Source: an uncultured Pelagibacteraceae bacterium (GTDB taxonomy: Bacteria > Pseudomonadota > Alphaproteobacteria > Pelagibacterales > Pelagibacteraceae). Taken from it: a DNA stretch of 64,000 nt. Shown piece after piece: positions 14,572 to 25,659 of the stretch. Both the position numbers and the translations under genes were made by a program. The notes below the pieces were generated by a model. It worked only from the letters and a program-made list of their open reading frames with translations. It did no database searches and was not told the origin of the DNA. The stretch is taken from NCBI GenBank assembly GCA_902571375.1, contig CACGBP010000001.1, forward strand, positions 174,501-238,500, in the 5' to 3' direction. Each line of letters begins with the position of its first letter. The first letter of the stretch is position 1.

Positions 14572-15198
14572 ATGAATCAAAAAAACTCATTAGGGCTTAA
14601 TAAATGCTTTTTAGATCTAGATGATCCATTTAAATTATTTGAAAAATGGTTCGATGAGGCTAAAAAAAAAGAGATTAATGATCCCAACGCTTTAGCTTTA
14701 GGAACAGCTAGTAAGACCGGCATCCCATCTGTACGAATGGTTCTTCTAAAAGGTTTTGATAGCAATGGATTTATTTTTTATACTAATTTAAATAGCCAAA
14801 AAGGAAATGAATTAAGAGATAATCCAAATGCAACAATGTGTTTTCATTGGAAAAGTTTATTAAGACAAATCAGAATTGTTGGCACTTTAAAGTTAGTAGA
14901 TGATAAAACAGCTGATGATTATTATAATTCAAGAGCTTATGAAAGTAGAATAGGTGCATGGGCATCTAAACAAAGCAGTATTCTAAAAAATAGAGAAGAG
15001 CTTTTAAACTCTTTAGAAATTTATAAAAAAAAATATAAAGATAAAGATAATGTACCAAGACCTGATCACTGGTCTGGCTGGAATTTAAAACCATCAAGCA
15101 TTGAATTTTGGTTAGATGGAGATAATAGAATACATGAAAGATTAAAATATTCTTTAGATGAAAATAACAATTGGGTTAAAAAACTTTTAAGTCCTTAA
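14572..15198 (+). CDS. pdxH: Pyridoxamine 5'-phosphate oxidase
   Basis: ALGTASKTGIPSVRMVLLKGFDSNGFIFYTNLNSQKG, C-terminal IEFW..GDNRIHERLKY. Confidence 0.96.
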   Translation: MNQKNSLGLNKCFLDLDDPFKLFEKWFDEAKKKEINDPNALALGTASKTGIPSVRMVLLKGFDSNGFIFYTNLNSQKGNELRDNPNATMCFHWKSLLRQIRIVGTLKLVDDKTADDYYNSRAYESRIGAWASKQSSILKNREELLNSLEIYKKKYKDKDNVPRPDHWSGWNLKPSSIEFWLDGDNRIHERLKYSLDENNNWVKKLLSP

Positions 15199-16208
15199 AA
15201 ATTTCTTGATAAACTGAAAGAAGTTAAACTTTCAAGAATATTTTTTTCCTCACAATCATTAAAAACTGAAAGTGAGTTAGAGGCTAGATTAATATAGTGT
15301 TGAGCTTTTTGATAGCATGCATTGATGATATTATATCTTTTAATTAATGATAACGAATAATTTAAATCTCTTTCATCTCTAGTATTTTTTGAAAAAATAT
15401 CTTTTAATTTTTGCTTTTCTTCATAATTAGCTTTTTGAAATAATAAGATTATGGGTAGAGTAACTTTACCTTCATAGAAATCTTTACCAATTTTTTTTCC
15501 AAATAACTTTAATTCTGAATTATAATCTAAAGTATCATCGGCAATTTGAAAAGTTAAGCCAAGGTTTCTTCCATAAAATTCTAATGCTTCTTTTTCTTTA
15601 TTATTTCTGTCAGATAAGATTGCTCCAACTTTTGTTGATGCCGCAAATAATTCTGCAGTCTTAGCAGATATAATTTTAAGGTATGTTTCTTCTAACATAT
15701 CAACCTCACCCTGGTGTTGAAGTTGTAATACTTCCCCTTGAGCAATCTTTGAAGATGTCGAGGACAATAATTTTAAAACTTCTAAATTTCCGTCGGCCAC
15801 CATCATTTCAAAACATCTACTTAGTAAATAATCTCCGACTAATACTGATGAATGATTATTCCAAATTTTATTTAAAGTTTTTTTTCCTCTCCTTATAGCG
15901 CCATTATCTATAACATCGTCATGCATTAAAGTTGCAGAGTGAATTAATTCAACGCAAGCTGCTAAATTTATATCTCTAGTACCTTTTGAGTAATTGCATA
16001 ACTTTGCAGAACCTAAAGTGAGTAACGCTCTCAATCTTTTTCCACCAGAATCAAGATGGTAGTCAGTCATTTTTTGAACTAATTCAACTTCACTTGTTAA
16101 TTTTTGTTTAATTTTTTCCTCAACTAACAATAATCTGTTCTCAACTGAATCTTTTAGCTGAAAATAAGAATTATTAATTTGATTTTTGAGCTGTATTACA
16201 GTTCCCAT
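15195..16208 (-). CDS. ispB: Polyprenyl synthetase (octaprenyl diphosphate synthase type); alternative start at 16220
   Basis: GGKRLRALLTLGSAKL, DDVIDNGAIRRGK, DDTLDY; long-chain type. Confidence 0.9.
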   Translation of the reverse strand: MGTVIQLKNQINNSYFQLKDSVENRLLLVEEKIKQKLTSEVELVQKMTDYHLDSGGKRLRALLTLGSAKLCNYSKGTRDINLAACVELIHSATLMHDDVIDNGAIRRGKKTLNKIWNNHSSVLVGDYLLSRCFEMMVADGNLEVLKLLSSTSSKIAQGEVLQLQHQGEVDMLEETYLKIISAKTAELFAASTKVGAILSDRNNKEKEALEFYGRNLGLTFQIADDTLDYNSELKLFGKKIGKDFYEGKVTLPIILLFQKANYEEKQKLKDIFSKNTRDERDLNYSLSLIKRYNIINACYQKAQHYINLASNSLSVFNDCEEKNILESLTSFSLSRNF

Positions 16209-16323
16209 ATATGTGAACAAACTAATATAATAAGTTTATATTTATTACTTATCAATTGACGCACCTAAATCTTCAATTATAAGGTGTCTTTATATTCAAT
16301 TAAAAATTCTATAAAGATTAAAA

Positions 16324-17130
16324 ATGTTCTCTTTTTTTAGAAAGAAAAAAATTATTCCACATATAAAATTAATTGGAATTATTGGAAATGTAGGAAAGTT
16401 TAAGCAGGGAATAGATTTTTCAGGTCAAGAGGAGATTATCTCCAAAGCTTTTGCTTTAAAAAAAGCACCATGTGTTGCAATTACAATTAATTCTCCTGGA
16501 GGATCTCCAGTTCAATCTCATTTAATTTATAATTTTATACGACAACAAGCTAAAGAAAATAAGAAAAAAGTGATAGTTTTTGCCGAAGATGTAGCGGCTT
16601 CAGGCGGTTACTTAATTGCGTGTGCTGGAGATGAAATATATGCAAACTCAAGTTCTATTATTGGTTCTATTGGAGTTATCTATTCTTCATTTGGTTTTAC
16701 TGAACTAATAAAGAAAATTGGTGTTGAAAGAAGAGTTCATACTGCTGGTAAAAACAAAAGTACATTAGATCCCTTTCAAGAAGAAAAAAAGGAAGATATA
16801 GAAAGACTTAAAAATATTCAGTTAGACTTGCATAAAGATTTTATTGAAGTTGTTGAAAAAAGCAGAGGTTCTAAATTAAAAAAAACTGAAGTAGAGTTAT
16901 TTTCAGGAGAGTTTTGGTCAGGTAGAAAAGCAAAAGATCTAGGTTTAATTGATGAAGTTGGAGATGCCAATCAAATATTAAGAAAAAAATATGGAGAAGA
17001 TGTAGTAATCAAAAAATTTGAAAAATCAAAAAGCTGGTTAAGTAAAAAATTATCATCATCAAATGATCGTGTTGATCAGCTTGCAAATATATTGGATGAA
17101 AAATCTGTCTGGCAAAGATATGGCCTCTAA
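16324..17130 (+). CDS. S49 family signal peptide peptidase (SppA/SohB-like)
   Basis: [46 protein letters not shown] (catalytic Ser region). Confidence 0.9.
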   Translation: MFSFFRKKKIIPHIKLIGIIGNVGKFKQGIDFSGQEEIISKAFALKKAPCVAITINSPGGSPVQSHLIYNFIRQQAKENKKKVIVFAEDVAASGGYLIACAGDEIYANSSSIIGSIGVIYSSFGFTELIKKIGVERRVHTAGKNKSTLDPFQEEKKEDIERLKNIQLDLHKDFIEVVEKSRGSKLKKTEVELFSGEFWSGRKAKDLGLIDEVGDANQILRKKYGEDVVIKKFEKSKSWLSKKLSSSNDRVDQLANILDEKSVWQRYGL

Positions 17131-18001
17131 AAAGAATAAAAAAACTCCAAAGTTTCAAACTTTCCAAGATACAATTTTTAATTTACAAAAATTTTGGAGT
17201 AAACATGGTTGTGTAATTTTACAACCTTATGACATGGAAGTTGGCGCTGGAACATTTCACCCAGCTACTACATTGAGATCTCTTGGACCTAAACCATGGA
17301 AAGCTGCTTATGTTCAACCTTCAAGAAGACCAACGGATGGCAGGTATGGAGATAATCCAAATAGACTTCAACATTATTATCAGTTTCAAGTTATAATAAA
17401 ACCATCTCCATCAAACATTAAAAAACTTTATTTAAATAGTTTGTCAGTTATAGGTATTAATCACAAAGATCATGATATTAGGTTTGTAGAAGATGATTGG
17501 GAAAGCCCAACTCTTGGAGCTGCAGGACTTGGATGGGAAGTATGGTGCGATGGAATGGAAATTACCCAGTTTACCTATTTTCAGCAAATGGCAGGTTTTG
17601 AATGTAAACCTGTTTCTGTTGAAATAACTTATGGTTTAGAGAGAATTTGTATGTTTACTCAACAAAAAAAAAATGTTTATGACTTGATTTGGAATAGTGA
17701 AGACGTGAAATACGGAGAAGTTTTTCATCAAGCTGAAAAAGAGTTTTCAGCATACAATTTTGAACATGCAAATACAGAAAATCTTTTTAAGATTTTTGAT
17801 ATGTTCGAAAATGAAGCAAAATCATTAGTTGAAAAAAAGGTATCTTTACCAGCATATGACCAATGTTTAAAAGCAAGTCATATTTTTAATGTGTTAGATG
17901 CACGAGGAGCAATTAGTGTAGCACAAAGAGCTGAATATATTAGCAGAATAAGAGAAATAACAAAATCTGCAGCAAAGATTTGGATTGATACTCAAATATA
18001 A
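17120..18001 (+). CDS. glyQ: Glycine--tRNA ligase alpha subunit (start set to MASKKNK at 17120)
   Basis: [78 protein letters not shown]. Confidence 0.98.
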   Translation: MASKKNKKTPKFQTFQDTIFNLQKFWSKHGCVILQPYDMEVGAGTFHPATTLRSLGPKPWKAAYVQPSRRPTDGRYGDNPNRLQHYYQFQVIIKPSPSNIKKLYLNSLSVIGINHKDHDIRFVEDDWESPTLGAAGLGWEVWCDGMEITQFTYFQQMAGFECKPVSVEITYGLERICMFTQQKKNVYDLIWNSEDVKYGEVFHQAEKEFSAYNFEHANTENLFKIFDMFENEAKSLVEKKVSLPAYDQCLKASHIFNVLDARGAISVAQRAEYISRIREITKSAAKIWIDTQI

Positions 18002-18002
18002 G

Positions 18003-20075
18003 ATGTCAGAATTTTTTTTAGAGCTTTTTAGTGAGGAAATTCCCTCTGGTCTTCAAAAAAGTTTAAGAGAAAAAATTCTAGATGATTTCAAAAATTTGTT
18101 TGACAAAAATTTAATTAAATCAAAAAAAAGTTTTTCTTTATCGTCACCTAATAGAGTTGTTATAGTTTTTGAAGATTTGGATAATTTGATTAGCACCAAA
18201 TCAGAAGAGATTAGAGGACCTAAAACTGAAGCTCCTGAGCAAGCAATTGAAGGTTTTGTTAGATCTAATAAAATAGAAAGAAAGAATTTATATAAAAAAA
18301 AAACAGAGAAAGGAGAGTTTTATTTTTATCAAACAGAAGCAAAGTCTTTAAAAACATATGATTTTTTAATTGAATTTATTCCGAAAATTTTAGCAAACTA
18401 TCAATGGAAAAAATCAATGAAATGGGGTGAATATGATTTGAATTGGGGAAGACCATTAAAATCAATTTTATCAATATTTGATAAAAAAATTCTTAGTTTT
18501 AATTTTCATCATCTTGTTTCTTCAAACTCAACATTTATAGATAAAGACCTTGAAGATAAGAAAAAAAATTTTGATAATTTTAAAGATTATGAGAAGTTTT
18601 TTGAAAAACAGGGAATATTTATCGATCAAAATAAGAGATTAAAGATAATAAACAGCAATTTTTCAAAAATTTTAAACAAAAAAGGATTAAAAATTAATGA
18701 TAATCCAAAATTAATTGATGAAGTTGTAAATTTAGTAGATAGCCCAAATGTCTTATTATGTAATTTTGATAAAAAGTTTTTATCAGTTCCTAAAGAAATT
18801 TTAACTTTAACAATGGAAACACATCAGAAATATTTTCCTACTTTTAATGATAAAAATGAGATTACCAATCAATTTTTGATTGTTGCTAATCGAAAAGATC
18901 ATAAAGGCCTCATTAAAATAGGAAATGAAAGAGTGGTAGAGGCAAGATTAAGTGATGCAGAATTTTTTTGGAATAAAGACAAAGCTCAAAATTTGGTTAA
19001 GAAAGTATCAAATTTAAAATCTATGAATTTTTTCAAGGGTCTTGGAAATTATTTTGACAAAGTGCAAAGAATGAGAAAACTTGGTGGTATGATTTCGGAT
19101 GAATTATTAATTAGCAAAGAAAAAGTTGAACTATCAGCTTCAATTTGTAAAACCGATTTAACATCTGAATTGGTTGGTGAATTCCCTGAACTTCAAGGTC
19201 TGATGGGAGGATATTTTTCAACTTATCAAGGATTTGATAAAGATATTTCATTAGCTTTGACTGAGCAATATTTGCCGATTGGATTAAATTCTAGAGTTCC
19301 TAAAAAACCATTTAGTGTAGCATTATCGATTACTGATAAAATAGATACTATAGTTGGTTTTTTTGGTATTAATGAAAAACCAACGAGCTCTAAAGATCCT
19401 TTAGCACTTAGAAGGATAGCGCTTGGTATAATAAGAATTTTAATAGAGAATAAAAAAAATTTAAAGATAAATGATTTTTTGATTTATTCTTCAAGCCTAT
19501 TTCAAGATCAAGGTTACAGACTTGAAAATATAAATTTGCAAAAAGAATTAAATGAATTTTTAAAAGATAGATTTAAATATTACTTAAAAGAAAAAGAAAT
19601 AAGGCATGACATAACTGAAGCCATAATTTCATCATTTTCTCTAAATAAAATATTTTCTTCTTATGAAAAAGCACGATGTCTTAATAAAATTATAAACAAC
19701 CAAATTGGTCTAGATATTATTTCAAGCTTTAAAAGAGCCTCAAATATTTTAGAAAATGAAATGAAGAATAATAAAATTGAAATAGATAATACAACTGATC
19801 CTGGAATTTTTAAAAGTGATTTTGAAAAAAATTTATATAAAAAAGTAAATGAAATTCAAAAGTACTATTCTACAATCAATAATGATGAAAATTACGAAAA
19901 ATCATTGTCAATTTTAGCCGATGCTAAAAAAGAAGTTTTTGAATTTTTTGATAATGTCAAAGTAAATGAAGAAAACGAAACTTTAAGAAAAAATCGATTG
20001 GAACTTATAAATATGTTATGTAAAACGTTTCAAAATTTTACAAATTTTCAAATGTTAAAAACTAGTAATGAATAA
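18003..20075 (+). CDS. glyS: Glycine--tRNA ligase beta subunit (start set to MSEFFLEL)
   Basis: FFLELFSEEIPSGLQ, TMETHQKYFPTFN, DPLALRRIALGIIRIL; follows glyQ. Confidence 0.95.
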   Translation: MSEFFLELFSEEIPSGLQKSLREKILDDFKNLFDKNLIKSKKSFSLSSPNRVVIVFEDLDNLISTKSEEIRGPKTEAPEQAIEGFVRSNKIERKNLYKKKTEKGEFYFYQTEAKSLKTYDFLIEFIPKILANYQWKKSMKWGEYDLNWGRPLKSILSIFDKKILSFNFHHLVSSNSTFIDKDLEDKKKNFDNFKDYEKFFEKQGIFIDQNKRLKIINSNFSKILNKKGLKINDNPKLIDEVVNLVDSPNVLLCNFDKKFLSVPKEILTLTMETHQKYFPTFNDKNEITNQFLIVANRKDHKGLIKIGNERVVEARLSDAEFFWNKDKAQNLVKKVSNLKSMNFFKGLGNYFDKVQRMRKLGGMISDELLISKEKVELSASICKTDLTSELVGEFPELQGLMGGYFSTYQGFDKDISLALTEQYLPIGLNSRVPKKPFSVALSITDKIDTIVGFFGINEKPTSSKDPLALRRIALGIIRILIENKKNLKINDFLIYSSSLFQDQGYRLENINLQKELNEFLKDRFKYYLKEKEIRHDITEAIISSFSLNKIFSSYEKARCLNKIINNQIGLDIISSFKRASNILENEMKNNKIEIDNTTDPGIFKSDFEKNLYKKVNEIQKYYSTINNDENYEKSLSILADAKKEVFEFFDNVKVNEENETLRKNRLELINMLCKTFQNFTNFQMLKTSNE

Positions 20076-22728
20076 GTTAATTTTAAATTTTCAGTCAAAA
20101 GATACAAAAAAGATTAAGAATCCAAAAAATTTTTTAGGTGGCAAAGGTGCAAATTTATCTGAAATGGGCAGATTAGGTTTACCTGTACCCCCTGGATTTA
20201 CTATATCTACGAAAGTTTGTGAGATATTTTATAAAGATAAAAAAAAGTTAAATTTAAAATTAGTCAATCAAATAAAAAAAGAATTAAAAGTTATAGAAGA
20301 AGATGTATCTAAAAAATTTGGGGATTTAAAGAATCCACTTCTATTATCTGTAAGATCTGGTGCAAGAGTATCAATGCCGGGAATGATGGATACAATTTTG
20401 AATCTTGGTCTTAATGATAAAACAGTAGTTGCTCTTGCTAAAAAAACTTCTAATGGAAGATTCGCTAAAGATAGCTATAGAAGATTTATTCAAATGTATG
20501 GAAATGTAGTTATGGGTGTAGAGAGCTACCATTTTGAGGAATTGATTGAAAATTATAAATTAACAAAAGGTGTTCTTTTAGATACTGATCTAGATGAGCA
20601 AGATTGGGACGGATTAATTAAAGATTTTAAAAATACTGTTAAAGAAAAATCTAAAAAAGAATTTCCTCAAGATGTTTATCAGCAATTATTTGGTGCTATT
20701 AGTGCTGTATTTTTATCTTGGGAAAGCAATCGTGCAAAAATTTACAGAAAATTGAATCAGATTCCTTCTGAATGGGGAACAGCCGTAAATGTGCAATCTA
20801 TGGTTTTTGGGAACATGGGAAATGATTGTGCAACAGGTGTTGTATTTACAAGAAACCCTTCAGATGGATCAAACGATATCTATGGAGAGTATCTTATTAA
20901 TGCTCAAGGAGAAGATGTTGTTGCTGGAACAAGAACACCACAGTACATAACTAAAAAAGCAAAAAAAGAGGCAAAAGTAAAAGAGCCATCAATGGAAGAA
21001 TCGATGCCAAAAGTTTATTCTGAATTGCATAAAATTTTAAAGAAACTAGAGAGACATTATAAGGATATGCAGGATGTAGAATTTACAGTTGAAAATAATA
21101 AGCTTTGGATATTACAAACTCGTTCAGGAAAAAGAACTTCCAAATCAGCAGTAAAAATTGCTGTTGATATGGTTAAAGAAAAATTAATTTCCAAAAATGA
21201 AGCGGTTATGAGAATTGATCCAAATTCTTTAGATACTTTATTGCATCCTACTTTAGATGAGAAAAGCTCAATTGAAGTGATTGCTAGTGGTCTTCCAGCA
21301 TCTCCAGGTGCAGCAAGTGGTAAAGTAGTTTTTACATCTGAAGAGGCAGAGAGATTAAATGATATGATGCAAGATACAATTTTAGTTAGAATTGAAACAT
21401 CTCCAGAAGATATTCAAGGAATGCATGCAGCAAAAGGAATTTTAACAGCTAGAGGTGGCATGACTAGTCATGCGGCAGTTGTTGCAAGGGGTATGGGTAG
21501 ACCTTGTGTTTCTGGTTCAAGTGAAATTGATATTAATTATGATCAAAAAATATTTAAAACATCATCAATCGAAGTTAAAGAAGGTGATACAATTACTATA
21601 GATGGCTCAACTGGAAGAGTAATTTTAGGTACAGTCCCTACAGTAAAACCAGAAATTTCAGGAGATTTTTCAAAATTAATGAATTGGGCTGACAAGATAA
21701 GAAAATTAAAAATTAGAACTAATTCTGAAACACCACTTGACACTAAGACAGCAAGAGATTTCGGAGCTGAAGGAATAGGTCTATGTAGAACAGAACATAT
21801 GTTTTTTGATGAGGAAAGGATTTTATCAGTTAGAGAAATGATTTTATCAAAAACTCAAGAAGATAGAGCCAGAGCTTTAGAAAAACTTTTACCCCATCAG
21901 AAAAAAGATTTCATGGAAATATTTAAGATTATGTATGGTCTTCCTGTCACAGTGAGATTATTAGATCCACCGTTACATGAATTTTTACCTAGATCAAATA
22001 AAGAGATCAATGAAGTCGCAGTTGCGATTGGTGCAGATAAAAAAGATATTGAGTCAAGAATAGAGGAATTACATGAACAAAATCCCATGTTGGGTCATAG
22101 AGGTTGTAGATTAGGTATTTCTTTTCCAGAAATTTATGAGATGCAGTGTAGAGCAATTTTTGAAGCTTTATCTGATCTTAAAAAAAATAAACAAAAATCA
22201 GCTTTTCCAGAAATAATGATACCACTTGTATCAACAGAGACAGAGATTAAGATTATGAAAGATCTAGTTATAAATACTGCCAGAAAAGTTCAAAATGAAA
22301 ATAAAGTAAAAATAGAATTCTTAGTCGGTACAATGATAGAATTACCTAGAGCAGCAATAAAAGCAAAAGATATTGCTAAACATGCTGAATTTTTTAGTTT
22401 TGGCACTAACGATTTGACGCAAACTACTTTTGGAATCAGTAGGGATGATAGTGGTAAATTTTTAAATGATTATATCGATAATAAAATTTTTACAGTGGAT
22501 CCTTTTGTATCAATTGATGATGGAGTAAAAGATTTAGTGGAAATAGCTGTGGAAAGGGGAAAAAAACAAAATAAAAAACTTAAATTAGGGATTTGTGGTG
22601 AGCATGGAGGTGATCCAAAAAGTATTCATTTCTGCTCAAAAGTAGGATTAAACTATGTATCTTGTTCTCCATATAGAGTTCCAATTGCAAGATTAGCAGC
22701 TGCTCAAGCAGAACTTAAAAAAAATTAA
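20068..22728 (+). CDS. ppdK: Pyruvate, phosphate dikinase
   Basis: LGGKGANLSEMGRLGLPVPPGFTIST, GGMTSHAAVVARGMGRPCVSG (phospho-His), GTNDLTQTTFGISRDD. Confidence 0.98.
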   Translation: MNKLILNFQSKDTKKIKNPKNFLGGKGANLSEMGRLGLPVPPGFTISTKVCEIFYKDKKKLNLKLVNQIKKELKVIEEDVSKKFGDLKNPLLLSVRSGARVSMPGMMDTILNLGLNDKTVVALAKKTSNGRFAKDSYRRFIQMYGNVVMGVESYHFEELIENYKLTKGVLLDTDLDEQDWDGLIKDFKNTVKEKSKKEFPQDVYQQLFGAISAVFLSWESNRAKIYRKLNQIPSEWGTAVNVQSMVFGNMGNDCATGVVFTRNPSDGSNDIYGEYLINAQGEDVVAGTRTPQYITKKAKKEAKVKEPSMEESMPKVYSELHKILKKLERHYKDMQDVEFTVENNKLWILQTRSGKRTSKSAVKIAVDMVKEKLISKNEAVMRIDPNSLDTLLHPTLDEKSSIEVIASGLPASPGAASGKVVFTSEEAERLNDMMQDTILVRIETSPEDIQGMHAAKGILTARGGMTSHAAVVARGMGRPCVSGSSEIDINYDQKIFKTSSIEVKEGDTITIDGSTGRVILGTVPTVKPEISGDFSKLMNWADKIRKLKIRTNSETPLDTKTARDFGAEGIGLCRTEHMFFDEERILSVREMILSKTQEDRARALEKLLPHQKKDFMEIFKIMYGLPVTVRLLDPPLHEFLPRSNKEINEVAVAIGADKKDIESRIEELHEQNPMLGHRGCRLGISFPEIYEMQCRAIFEALSDLKKNKQKSAFPEIMIPLVSTETEIKIMKDLVINTARKVQNENKVKIEFLVGTMIELPRAAIKAKDIAKHAEFFSFGTNDLTQTTFGISRDDSGKFLNDYIDNKIFTVDPFVSIDDGVKDLVEIAVERGKKQNKKLKLGICGEHGGDPKSIHFCSKVGLNYVSCSPYRVPIARLAAAQAELKKN

Positions 22729-22750
22729 TTAATTTATAAAACTTAATATC

Positions 22751-23584
22751 TTAAATTTCTAATTTGAAATCTACAGCTGGTGCGCTATGAGTGATACTTC
22801 CAATAGAGATTCTATCTACACCAGTTGCAGCAATTGATTTGATCGTTTTAAAACTAATATTTCCAGAAGCTTCTGTTTCATAATATTTTTTTGATAGCTT
22901 AATACCTGCTTTTAAGTTTTTTATATTCATGTTGTCAAATAAAACAGTATCAAATTTTAGACCAATTATTTCTTTGAGTTGTTTTAAATTATCTACTTCG
23001 ACTGTAATTTTTTTTCCTCTCTTATTTTTAATAGCTAGTGAAACTAATTCTTTTAAATTCGAACTCGCAATATGATTATCTTTAATCAAAAATTCATCAC
23101 TTAAATTAAATCTGTGATTAGTACCACCTCCCAATTTGACTGCATATTTTTGAATAACTCTATAATTAGGAATAGTTTTTCTAGTGCAACAAATTTTACA
23201 TTTTTTCCCAACTAGCTTCACAAATTGATTTGTTTTTGTAGCTATACCAGAAATATGAGATAAAAAATTTAAAGCAACTCTCTCAGCAATTAATATCGAA
23301 CTTGCCTTACCCTTTATGATTGCTATCACAGAATTTTTTTTGATTGAAGATCCATCTCTTTTTTTTAATATAAATTTAATCTTTTTATCTACTTGATTAA
23401 AAGAGTGTTTTGCAAACAATAAACCTGCCACAATCGCTTTTTGATTTGAAACTAATTTTGCTTCAATAATCTCACTCTTTTTTAATAAGTTAGATGTAAT
23501 GTCCCCATAAGGATATAAGTCTTCTGCCAGAGCGAGTTTTACTCTATCTTTGATAAAAGTTTCACTTAATTTTATTTTTGACAC
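22751..23584 (-). CDS. nadC: Nicotinate-nucleotide pyrophosphorylase (carboxylating)
   Basis: ALAEDLYPYGDITSNLL, RKTIPNYRVIQKYAVKLGGGTNHRFNLSDEFLIKDNH. Confidence 0.96.
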   Translation of the reverse strand: MSKIKLSETFIKDRVKLALAEDLYPYGDITSNLLKKSEIIEAKLVSNQKAIVAGLLFAKHSFNQVDKKIKFILKKRDGSSIKKNSVIAIIKGKASSILIAERVALNFLSHISGIATKTNQFVKLVGKKCKICCTRKTIPNYRVIQKYAVKLGGGTNHRFNLSDEFLIKDNHIASSNLKELVSLAIKNKRGKKITVEVDNLKQLKEIIGLKFDTVLFDNMNIKNLKAGIKLSKKYYETEASGNISFKTIKSIAATGVDRISIGSITHSAPAVDFKLEI

Positions 23585-23590
23585 GAAGTG

Positions 23591-24580
23591 TTATCTACCA
23601 ATAGCAACCATTTTTTCTACTGATAATCTGGCCTTATCAATAGTCTCTTGGGCCATAATGATTTCGCCCGTTTCATTTTCTAGACAATCTAGAATTTTAG
23701 GTAAAGTAATTTTTTTCATATGAGGACACATATTACATGGTTTGATAAATTGAACATTAGGATTTTCAATTTGAATATTATCACTCATAGAACATTCTGT
23801 TACCATCATAACTTTTTTAGGTTGATTATCTTTAACATATTTAATCATACCTGAAGTTGATCCAGCAAAGTCACTAGCTTTAATTACTTCAGGTGGACAC
23901 TCAGGGTGAGCTATTATTTTTATTCCTGGATTATTTTTTCTTATGTCATTTATTTCATTTTCATTAAATTGATCATGAACTATACAAATTCCTTTCCAAG
24001 AAATAATTTCTACATCTGTTTGTGATGCAACATATTTTGCTAAATAATCATCTGGTAAAAAAATTACTCTTTTAACCCCCAAAGATTTTACAATTTTTAC
24101 AGCATTAGCTGATGTACAACAAACATCTGTCTCTGCTTTAACATCAGCTGATGTATTTACATATGAAACAACAGGAACTCCTGGATATTTTTCTTTTAAC
24201 AATCTAACATCTTTGCCAGTAATTGAAGATGAAAGAGAACAACCAGCATCCATATCTGGTAATAAAACTTTTTTATTTGGACTCATTAATTTTGCAGTCT
24301 CGGCCATAAAATGAACCCCTGCCATTACAATAATATCTGCTGAAGTCTTTGAAGCTTCAACTGCAAGAGCTAAAGAGTCAGCTGAAAAATCTGCGATCCC
24401 ATGATAAATTTCTGGTGTTTGATAATTATGAGCAAGAATGACTGCATTTTTTTCTTTTTTTAGTTGATTAATTTTGTGAATATATGGAGCATGTACCGAC
24501 CATTCAATCTCAGGCATAACCTTTGAGATTTTTTGATAAATAGGATCAGTAGCTTTTTTTACTTCTTGGTTAAATTCCAT
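23591..24580 (-). CDS. nadA: Quinolinate synthase
   Basis: AVILAHNYQTPEIYHGIADFSADSLALA, MPDMDAGCSLSS-like LPDMDAGCSLSSSI, C-terminal CNMCPHMK. Confidence 0.97.
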   Translation of the reverse strand: MEFNQEVKKATDPIYQKISKVMPEIEWSVHAPYIHKINQLKKEKNAVILAHNYQTPEIYHGIADFSADSLALAVEASKTSADIIVMAGVHFMAETAKLMSPNKKVLLPDMDAGCSLSSSITGKDVRLLKEKYPGVPVVSYVNTSADVKAETDVCCTSANAVKIVKSLGVKRVIFLPDDYLAKYVASQTDVEIISWKGICIVHDQFNENEINDIRKNNPGIKIIAHPECPPEVIKASDFAGSTSGMIKYVKDNQPKKVMMVTECSMSDNIQIENPNVQFIKPCNMCPHMKKITLPKILDCLENETGEIIMAQETIDKARLSVEKMVAIGR

Positions 24581-24637
24581 GAGTAAAATTTATCAATTTG
24601 AAACCTACTTGTCATTGATTTAATGTGGGTCATATTT

Positions 24638-24723
24638 GCGGCCATGCTGAAATTGGTAGACAGGCACGGTTGAGGGCCGTGTGGACTTTGTCCATGAGAG
24701 TTCGAGTCTCTCTGGCCGCACCA
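24638..24723 (+). tRNA. tRNA-Leu (anticodon GAG), CCA encoded
   Basis: Acceptor stem GCGGCCA/TGGCCGC, anticodon arm CACGG-TTGAGGG-CCGTG, long variable arm (TGGACTTTGTCCA), TTCGAGTCT T-loop, ACCA end. Confidence 0.95.
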
Positions 24724-24728
24724 AAAAC

Positions 24729-25616
24729 TTAAATCTTTAGCCAATCTGGTATGATAATTTTAAAGGTTGCATTTTTACTATCAAATATAAAATCTTTGTT
24801 AAAATTTTCATTTGAATACTTTATTAAAGCAAATGGATAGTCTTCATTGATAAGAACTTTGCCAATGTCAACATTATTATAGTATATTGTTTCGTCTTCA
24901 GAAAGTTTTCCGTTAATGATTTCAATAGGCAATAATCTCTTTGAAAGTTTATTTTTTAATTTAATTCTCGCAGTATTTTCTTGGCCAACATAACATCCTT
25001 TTTTAAAATCAATTCCGTTTAATTCCTCAAAATTACACTCAATTCCAAATAATTTATTTTTCAATTTATTTAAGTTTTTTGGAACTATGCCAAGTTTGTG
25101 GCTATGATTATAATAATTCTCAATTTTATCATTTTTTAAATCAAGTTTTTTAAGAGATAAATAAAGTTTTTCTAAATTTATTATCAACCTTGCACCTAAA
25201 TATCTATTCCTAGGATCTAATAAAATTGGATCTTCTCTATATTTAAAAGTAAAACCTATAATATCTTTTGAGCCTGAAATATTTAGATATTTTTCATATC
25301 CAAAACTAGCAACCACAAATTCATTACTTAAATTTAGAATTTCTACTTTTGATCTAATTTTATATAAATTAAGTTGTTTAAATATTTCTTCAGATTGAGA
25401 TTTTTCACAATCAATAAAGTAACCAGATTTATGTTTTAAAACTATAAATTCATATAAAAATTTGCCTTGGGGAGTTAATAAAGAAGCAAAACAACTAGAA
25501 CTATCAGAGACCTTATTTATGTCATTACTAATTAGATTTTGAAGAAAATCTTTTGCATCCTGGCCATTTATATAAAGTATGGCTCTATCTTCTAATATAT
25601 AAACACTATTATTCAT
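24729..25616 (-). CDS. YgfZ/GcvT-like folate-binding protein (start set to MNNSVYIL)
   Basis: LYINGQDAKDFLQNLISND and KGCYVGQENTARIKLKNKLSKRL (YgfZ signature K-G-C-Y-x-G-Q-E). Confidence 0.9.
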   Translation of the reverse strand: MNNSVYILEDRAILYINGQDAKDFLQNLISNDINKVSDSSSCFASLLTPQGKFLYEFIVLKHKSGYFIDCEKSQSEEIFKQLNLYKIRSKVEILNLSNEFVVASFGYEKYLNISGSKDIIGFTFKYREDPILLDPRNRYLGARLIINLEKLYLSLKKLDLKNDKIENYYNHSHKLGIVPKNLNKLKNKLFGIECNFEELNGIDFKKGCYVGQENTARIKLKNKLSKRLLPIEIINGKLSEDETIYYNNVDIGKVLINEDYPFALIKYSNENFNKDFIFDSKNATFKIIIPDWLKI

Positions 25617-25659
25617 ATTTGATTGATATTTAATTTTAATATAATAACTTTTCTCAAAA

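Noticed and set aside
16221-16323. Partial inverted repeat GACGCACCT...AGGTGTC between ispB and the S49 peptidase
   Set aside because: Imperfect with a bulge and a long loop; both genes diverge here so it could be ordinary promoter sequence
24559-24744. 61-aa minus-strand ORF MAKDLSFWCGQRDSNSHGQSPHGPQ...
   Set aside because: Runs antisense through tRNA-Leu(GAG); classic spurious tRNA-antisense ORF
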